Shown here in pieces: positions 22,460 to 27,500 of a DNA stretch of 27,500 nucleotides. The notes below the pieces were generated by a model that was given only the letters and a program-made list of their open reading frames with translations, was not told the origin of the DNA and ran no database searches. The first letter of the stretch is position 1; the number at the start of each line of letters is the position of its first letter. Origin of the DNA: Parasitella parasitica (lineage: Eukaryota; Mucoromycota; Mucoromycetes; Mucorales; Mucoraceae); NCBI GenBank assembly GCA_025201805.1, contig MU619321.1:75633-103132 (forward strand), in the 5' to 3' direction. The position numbers were made by a program, and so were the translations under genes.

Positions 22460-22954
22460 ATGAGCTGTTCTTCATGTGGAGGTTGCTTCACAGGAACTGG
22501 TTGCTCAACAGCCAAACTCTCAGCAAAAGAAGTGCTTGATGAATCAGTACGATTTCAGTCTTTATTAGATCTAGCAACAATGCAACAAGAGTCTATAGAA
22601 GATCATAAAGTGCATGATCATGTAATACCCACCATAATGTCTGAATTATCAAAAAATGTATATGCATCACAAATTGTACTTTTTCAAGCATACGATGAAT
22701 TAGAGTTGGCAGAATTCTTATTTTTGGTCAAGTACTTGTATGCAACAAAAATTCTTGGTGTGCATATTGCTTGGGCAGCAGAGTATTGTAAAGGAGATTT
22801 AAGAAAACTGTTGAAAATTTTGTCAACTGGAGAGGAAGAAGAAAAATCACTGTTGTTCCAGCATTGCGATGACCAAGCCGAAATGCACGAAATGTTTGGT
22901 CAATTAACAACAGGCTCTGTAGGGAGAATTAGTATTCATAACATGAAATTTTAA
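22460..22954 (+). CDS. unrecognised small protein with Cys-rich N-terminus
   Basis: An intronless frame of 164 residues. I do not recognise the family. The N-terminus MSCSSCGGCFTGTGCS has four cysteines in CxxCxxCx(5)C spacing with Gly between, which could bind metal or be lipid-modified. The rest (20-164) is free of glycine runs and predicted largely helical, with acidic and Leu-rich segments such as LAEFLFLVKYLYATKILGVH, KGDLRKLLKIL and STGEEEEKSLLFQHCDD. There is no clear signal peptide; the hydrophobic stretch at about 87-104 is too mixed to be called a membrane segment. It begins only 84 bp after the preceding gene, with an AATAAA in that gap. Coding likelihood rests on length and composition, so it is less certain than its neighbours. 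Confidence 0.62.
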   Translation: MSCSSCGGCFTGTGCSTAKLSAKEVLDESVRFQSLLDLATMQQESIEDHKVHDHVIPTIMSELSKNVYASQIVLFQAYDELELAEFLFLVKYLYATKILGVHIAWAAEYCKGDLRKLLKILSTGEEEEKSLLFQHCDDQAEMHEMFGQLTTGSVGRISIHNMKF

Positions 22955-23184
22955 TACATATACATAAATATGTTATACCAGTTTCACCGGTTCTCTTTGT
23001 GATGTTAAAAGTTGTAAAGTTTTCAAAAATGTCTGCTTCGTAATCCATTAAAAACCATAGAATTTGGTTATTGTGGCAATTTTTTGTGATGGTTGTTATT
23101 TTAAATGAATTATCCAAATGTGAAAACAGAGCATAAGCATATCTATTTAATAACAACGGATTATAAATAAATGATGATTGTAAA

Positions 23185-23540
23185 CCTTTTGTACTTTACT
23201 GATCTGCCATAATTTAAGGTAGGAAATCTGATGATGTACTTCAATTGAAAATTGGAGATTTTCCAATGATGTGTTGTTATACTTGAAGAAAGTCTCTGTT
23301 TCAAATCGAGAGGGTTATCTGTAACACAGATCTGTATGATTGACAAACAATAAAGTGCTGTCAGATCAAAGATCAATAGTCTTGTAGTATAATGATACAT
23401 CGTGCCCTGTGAAGAACATGATATTGCTTGCAAATTACTCGAATCGATTAGTATTGACTACTAGTATTTTAAATAAATCACCAAAAATTTATTTAGTTGT
23501 TAAAAAATATAAATAGTAGATACAAAGTTGAATCTTTACT
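23185..23540 (+). repeat. left arm of a diverged long inverted repeat
   Basis: The reverse complement of this arm is found at about 23655-24010. Exact colinear blocks are 23200-23214 with 23984-23998 (15 nt), 23289-23307 with 23876-23894 (19 nt), 23321-23334 with 23843-23856 (14 nt) and 23358-23373 with 23803-23818 (16 nt), with similar spacing in both arms and weaker matches on to about 23535. The minus strand of this arm is open for 90 codons (23161-23433). Arm edges are approximate. Confidence 0.88.
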
Positions 23541-23654
23541 AAAGTAATCTCAAGTTTTCGTATCTCGTTAATTCAACGGGTTTTATTAATACTTTTCTTA
23601 TTTTCAATCTTGCAGATCTCAACATTTACAAGCTCCTAAAATGTTGGATAAAAA

Positions 23655-24010
23655 AAAAGATCGAAATTGCATCTGCTATTTATACTATTTACAACTACAT
23701 AAACTTACGGTGACTTATTTAGATTACTAATTGACAAGACTAATTCACAGTGACAATCTACTTGACAGGGTACGATGTAAGATTATACAACAAGGGCTAC
23801 ACATCTTTGATCTGACAGTGCCTTAGCCTTTATCCTGGTGCTCAGATCTGTGTTACTCACAGGAATAACCTTCTTGATTTGAAACAGAGACTTTATTCTC
23901 CAATTTGCACAAGCGTATCACATCACATCATTGGACAATCTTCAATCTTAAATTGAAGTACATTGCCATGATCTCCTGTCTATAATTATGGCAGATCAAC
24001 ATTTGTTCAA
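23655..24010 (-). repeat. right arm of a diverged long inverted repeat
   Basis: Partner of the arm at 23185-23540, in opposite orientation, with about 115 bp between them. On the plus strand it encodes QICVT and LDLKQRL, as does the minus strand of the left arm, but the frame is broken by stops here. It is probably two copies of one old element or gene fragment. Edges are approximate. Confidence 0.88.
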
Positions 24011-25049
24011 CATATTTCTGTGGATGAATGAATCAATATTTATAAAACTATCAAAACGAATGTGAAGGCAATATAAAATACCATAATAATTTACTAAGAT
24101 GCAAAACTAATAATGTTACTGATTGACAAGAAGCGTCTTATTTATATATAATAAATAATCTACATGAATTAACCATAGAATACAATCAGATCATGTTTGG
24201 CATTTTATTGTCAAACAAGATTATTAACAACAAAACACAATAGTAGTCAGAGCAAGACCTACCTATATTTGATATTACCTAATCGTTATTTATCAAAGTC
24301 ATTCATCGATAAGTCTAAGCTTCGTAATTTAGAACAGGTAGAACCCAATAGATGGTATCTTGTGTAAGACTCATTCTATTAATCACTTCTATTTTTTTAT
24401 AGAATAACCGGTGAAATTTAGCCTTAGATTCGATCAGGAACGGTTATCATGACAACTGAGTTGAAATGGTGTTCATTCTATAGATACAACATACTTGCAT
24501 ACACATGTGCTTAGTAGCTACGAAAACAATAATTCCTACTTTGATAGATCATCATGGCTTGATCGTCGAATTTTTTTATTCCTCCTCTTATTTGCCTTGC
24601 AATAATAAACCTACATTATAATATTTTGGGAAAAACAAAAAAACAAGGCGATAAAACTCTATAATTGTAATAGCTTCTCAACGCTTTTTTTTTTATTGAT
24701 CGAAAGTTATAAATGATGGAAAACTTATATTTTTGGACGATGCAAATAGCAATGCCCGTATTACGACTTCATTCGACAAGAATGTTTAACCAGCATATCT
24801 ACTTGGATAAAACCAATAAAGGCTTCGTTTTAATGAAAAAGTGAACGTGCCCTAAAGAGTAGGTTACCTTCAACTTGACTTAAAAGCTACTGACCAAAGT
24901 TTCGAAGAGGTTATTTCAGTATACGAAAGGATCATATTGCTTTGTCGAACACAGTTTTTGATTTAACTTTTATTTGTCGAAAGCCACCGGATTTTTGGTC
25001 ACAGAGCAACAATGCTTTTTTTGTGTTGATCACAAAGTCAAGTGAGTAT

Positions 25050-25055
25050 TATAAA
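25050..25055 (+). promoter_or_regulatory. TATA box of the Dr1 gene
   Basis: TATAAA 71 bp upstream of the Dr1 ATG, followed by a C/T-rich leader with repeated TTCC units (25068-25085). Confidence 0.45.
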
Positions 25056-25120
25056 GAGAGGAAAAATTTCCTTCCTTTCCTTCCTTTTTTTATTATCAAA
25101 CAAATTCTCAAACAAAAAAC

Positions 25121-25711
25121 ATGAGTGATAATGAGCGCACAGGGCCTAATGGTGATGATGAGCTCTCACTTCCTAAAGGTAAATCAGTTACAAATCAGTG
25201 GCGTGATAGTATAATAATATTCCTTGATGCTTGTAGCTACTGTTCAAAAGTTAATAAATGAAATGATGCCAGATGATATTGTGTGCGCAAAAGATACACG
25301 CGATCTTTTAATTGATTGTTGTGTTGGTAATTGTTTGGATCATTGGAGCTTCTGAATTAGGTTTACTAATACGTCGTAGAATTTATCCATTTAATTGCTT
25401 CTGAAGCAAATGAAATTTGCGAAAAAGAAACTAAGAAGACAATTGCAGGCGAGCATGTTGTAGCAGCATTACAAGGGCTAGGCTTTGAAGAATACGTCGA
25501 AGAGGTGGATGATGTATTCAAAGAACACAAGAAACAACAAAAGGTATTTTTGGGATGCTACATAACAAGTGAATTAACGGACCACATATAGGACCGAGAT
25601 AAGAAGAGTACAAGATTAGAAAACACTGGAATTTCAGAAGAAGAGTTACTACGACAACAAGAACTACTCTTTGCTCAATCACGTTTAAAATTCGAGGCTC
25701 AACAACAGTAA
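25121..25711 (+). CDS. negative cofactor 2 beta (NC2-beta/Dr1), TBP-binding repressor
   Basis: Four exons (25121-25178, 25237-25326, 25380-25543, 25592-25711) join to 143 residues, close to the yeast and animal length. Residues 14-95 form the histone fold: ELSLPKATVQKLINEMMP, DTRDLLIDCCVEFIHLIASE, ANEICEKETKKTIAGEHVV and AALQGLGFEEYVEEV. The TRLENTGISEEELLRQQELL segment (111-130) is the conserved post-fold region. With NC2-alpha, Dr1 clamps TBP on core promoters and blocks TFIIA/TFIIB entry, acting in the nucleus. The partner gene is not in this window. All introns are 52-58 bp with normal ends. The shorter C-terminus ends QQQ. Confidence 0.97.
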
Positions 25712-25869
25712 TTCATAATACACTCATTTACCTTTTTGTACAGTTCCATCTACTAAACGATTCAAAACACATCTTCCAAAACTTCCTTTTTTCATGAAAT
25801 CTGTGTTAATAAAGTTTCCTCTATACTACATCGAATCAATCACAAACCGAGAAAGCGCATCTTCCGAAT

Positions 25870-25894
25870 TCGCGCGCAGAGCGCGGCCGAGCCC
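25870..25894 (+). promoter_or_regulatory. GC-rich element upstream of the Aim32-like gene
   Basis: A GC-rich patch in AT-rich DNA, containing GCGGCCGA at 25883-25890, about 20 bp before the TATA box. It shares the GCGGCCG core with the element before E1-beta. A binding site is inferred, not shown. Confidence 0.4.
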
Positions 25895-25906
25895 AACTGT
25901 CAGCCA

Positions 25907-25914
25907 TATATAAA
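25907..25914 (+). promoter_or_regulatory. TATA box of the Aim32-like gene
   Basis: TATATAAA 75 bp upstream of the ATG, just after the GC-rich patch. A second TATAAAG follows about 12 bp later. Confidence 0.5.
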
Positions 25915-25981
25915 TTTATATAAAGAATAAGGTGAAATATATATATATATTTTTCTTTCTTTCTTTCTCTTTAAACTGCAC

Positions 25982-26946
25982 ATGTTACGCACAACAACAA
26001 CTTTACTAAGGAAACCCGGCATTCTACGATGTTACTCTACAAATCCTATTCCATTCGATGAAAACCCATTTCCGTTCTCTCGATTTGAACCATGTTGTCC
26101 TGATACCGAAGCAAAACAAGCTGAAAATGGGTATATACCTTGCAAAAGCCATCCTTTTCCAAAAGTGCTAGGAAGAAAGATTGATATGACAGACCCCATG
26201 ACGAGGCCTGCTGGCATCCGACATTTGGTAGGATGTGTTGGAGCTGATGCAATGGAATGGACCCGTGCTAAAGTTGAAGCAATCCCTGGAATTATGCAAT
26301 CGCTAATGACAACTGAAAATCAATGGCTCAAAGAAAACCGACCTCAAGTTCCCAGTGATAAAGTTGTCATGGCAACCGTTGCTGAGAGACCTGGAAAATG
26401 CCACAGACCCGATGTAATGTTGTTTCCAGAATTCAAAATTTTTCAAGATATATCTTCAACAGATGGTGTGATTGATAGCGAGTCTCCATTGTACAATGCA
26501 TTGAAATCGATATGGCAAAATCCTTACGTTTCGTTACCTCCACAGAAAGAATGGCTGGATATTGAGGCAGATACCGTCGTTTTTGTTTGCACACATGCTC
26601 GTCGAGATTTAAGATGTGGAAAATTGGGACCATTAATTGTGAATGAATTCAATCGGGTGATTCAAGAAAAGCAATTGCAAGGTAAAGTAGAAGTATGGGG
26701 TACAAGTCACTTTGGAGGTAAGGTCCAATGCATCTGTTGCAAGCGAGGGATATATACATTGATACTCTCAATTTGATAGGCCATAAATTTGCAGGTAATA
26801 TTATCATTCACCAGCGAGGTCTAGGCGGCCATATTTATGGCAATGTTAGACAATGCCATGTTTCGGCCATTGTAGACAGACATATTATACATGGAAAAGT
26901 GATTCAGGAAATTTGGCGAGGGCAAGTTACTCCTCCATCCATCTAA
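25982..26946 (+). CDS. Aim32/Apd1-like thioredoxin-fold [2Fe-2S] protein, mitochondrial
   Basis: Two exons (25982-26717 and 26780-26946) give 300 residues of the sucrase/ferredoxin-like family. Cluster ligands known from yeast Apd1 are all in place: C203 and C212 in CTHARRDLRC (C-x8-C), H243 and H247 in HFGGHKFAGN (H-x3-H). The latter motif is split by the intron after Gly 245. The N-terminus MLRTTTTLLRKPGILRCYS, rich in Arg and Thr without acids, reads as a mitochondrial presequence, so the Aim32 branch fits better than cytosolic Apd1. Additional cysteines (38, 39, 54, 85, 140) precede the domain. Family members bind a His/Cys-ligated [2Fe-2S] cluster and act in redox processes; the physiological substrate is not settled. 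The end GQVTPPSI follows a conserved WRG. Confidence 0.92.
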
Positions 26947-26977
26947 TCCATGAATATATCACGTGTACTTTAATGAA

Positions 26978-26987
26978 AATAAATAAA
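26978..26987 (+). terminator. overlapping AATAAA signals after the Aim32-like gene
   Basis: AATAAATAAA about 32 bp past the stop codon, in the 108-bp gap before the next gene. Consistent with a fungal polyadenylation region. Confidence 0.4.
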
Positions 26988-27054
26988 CCCTTTTTGTTCT
27001 TCCAATTCTCTTTTTTTTTTTTCCTCTTTTTTCAAATTTAGTACATGCATCAAC

Positions 27055-27500
27055 ATGGTATCCATACATCAAGAAAAACCACAACGACAGCAAAAAGATA
27101 TTGCTCGCCTTTACACTACTCTACAAGCACTTGGCGACAGCAATGTGAATCCCGAAGCAAAATTTATTCCACTTCCACCTTCTCTTCCAATTTCACCTAG
27201 CCCATCTTCTCCTATCATAACCAACAAATCAAAACACTCTTCACTCCAACAACACCAAACAGATACCGATATTGAAAAAACTGATATTTCTGATTGCCCA
27301 TGCCAGCATATATTAAGACAAGATGATATCACCATGTGTTCACTTTGTAACAACCCTATTCCAATCATACAAGAGCTTTTAACGGAGAAAGTTCAGTACG
27401 AGAAGGAAATCGAATCTCTACAAGAGCAGCTGCACATCGAACAAAGGAACATTGAAGAGCAGTTAATCAAAATAGGTCAACTAAATACCCGTATAGAACA
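27055..27500 (+). CDS. 5' part of a coiled-coil protein with Cys pairs (runs off the window)
   Basis: An open frame from ATG 27055 continues to the window end (148 complete codons). Residues 1-75 are Ser/Pro/Gln-rich, with PLPPSLPISPSPSSP. Next comes CPCQHILRQDDITMCSLCNN (about 84-103), a C-x-C-x11-C-x2-C arrangement that might bind zinc. From about 110 a charged heptad-like stretch begins (LLTEKVQYEKEIESLQEQLH and onward), clearly coiled coil. A Sec2-type Rab exchange factor has this general plan, but the part seen is not enough to decide. An ATG at 27045 is in a different frame. T-rich leader DNA (27011-27032) precedes the start. Confidence 0.65.
   Translation, partial: MVSIHQEKPQRQQKDIARLYTTLQALGDSNVNPEAKFIPLPPSLPISPSPSSPIITNKSKHSSLQQHQTDTDIEKTDISDCPCQHILRQDDITMCSLCNNPIPIIQELLTEKVQYEKEIESLQEQLHIEQRNIEEQLIKIGQLNTRIE

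Larger units (their letters stand above)
22955..25120. other. gene-poor region with large inverted repeat, upstream of Dr1
   Basis: About 2.2 kb of AT-rich DNA. The centre is the inverted repeat described separately (about 23185-24010). From 24030 to 25040 I see no gene, RNA or clear repeat. The right end is the Dr1 promoter, with TATAAA at 25050 and a TTCC-repeat leader. Confidence 0.55.
25712..25981. other. Dr1 3' region and promoter of the Aim32-like gene
   Basis: A 270-bp gap with a GC-rich patch (25870-25894, including CGCGCGCAGAGCGCGGCCGA), a TATA box (25907-25914) and a TTTCTTTC leader right before the next ATG. Confidence 0.55.

Noticed and set aside
22979-24420. TTTCACCGGTT near 22982 and its reverse complement near 24408 as terminal inverted repeats
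   Set aside because: The positions are not symmetric about the inverted repeat, only 11 bases match, and no target-site duplication was seen. Chance is plausible.
1-27500. tRNA, rRNA and CRISPR arrays
   Set aside because: By eye I found no tRNA B-box (GGTTCGAAT type) with a matching A-box, no rRNA and no regularly spaced repeats. A scan with a tRNA finder would be decisive.

Overview
The window reads as nuclear DNA of a filamentous fungus, most likely an early-diverging one of Mucoromycota/Mucorales type. The reasons are an AT-rich background, genes cut by many short GT-AG introns (mostly about 50-110 bp), gene structures with 1-12 exons, fungal families (WOPR regulator, Srk1/Rck2-type kinase, Aim32/Apd1-type ferredoxin, Los1-type exportin) and remnants of LINE-type and possibly Helitron-type transposons. 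The genus is an inference; no rRNA or other marker is present. Exon boundaries were placed by hand from splice consensus, frame and family similarity.

Layout, left to right. Minus strand: a WOPR (Gti1/Pac2) transcription factor (535-1395), then an eight-exon PP2C phosphatase of the Ptc2/Ptc3 type (3201-4658). A 2.4-kb gap follows with a probable Helitron helicase-like relic (about 6196-6576, minus). Plus strand: a nine-exon Sec1/Munc18 protein (7106-9680) and mitochondrial pyruvate dehydrogenase E1-beta (10008-11483). Next comes a gene-poor stretch with the eroded 3' end of a LINE reverse transcriptase (about 11879-12259). Then exportin-T (14143-17752), another gene-poor stretch, an Srk1/Rck2-like MAPK-activated kinase (19438-21522), and two tightly packed unrecognised genes (21633-22375 and 22460-22954). 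A diverged inverted repeat with arms of about 350 bp fills 23185-24010. The right end carries NC2-beta/Dr1 (25121-25711), an Aim32-like mitochondrial [2Fe-2S] protein (25982-26946) and the 5' part of a coiled-coil gene that runs off the window (27055 onward).

The genes do not form one pathway. They are housekeeping functions (exocytosis, pyruvate oxidation, tRNA export, transcription repression, mitochondrial Fe-S chemistry) together with signalling genes (PP2C, Srk1-like kinase, WOPR regulator). The most notable non-routine signals are the large inverted repeat, an unusual G-run-rich intron in the E1-beta gene, a 35-T tract in exportin-T where no canonical splice keeps the frame, a GC-rich promoter element shared by the two mitochondrial-protein genes, and the two orphan genes behind the kinase. 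I found no tRNA, rRNA or CRISPR array.
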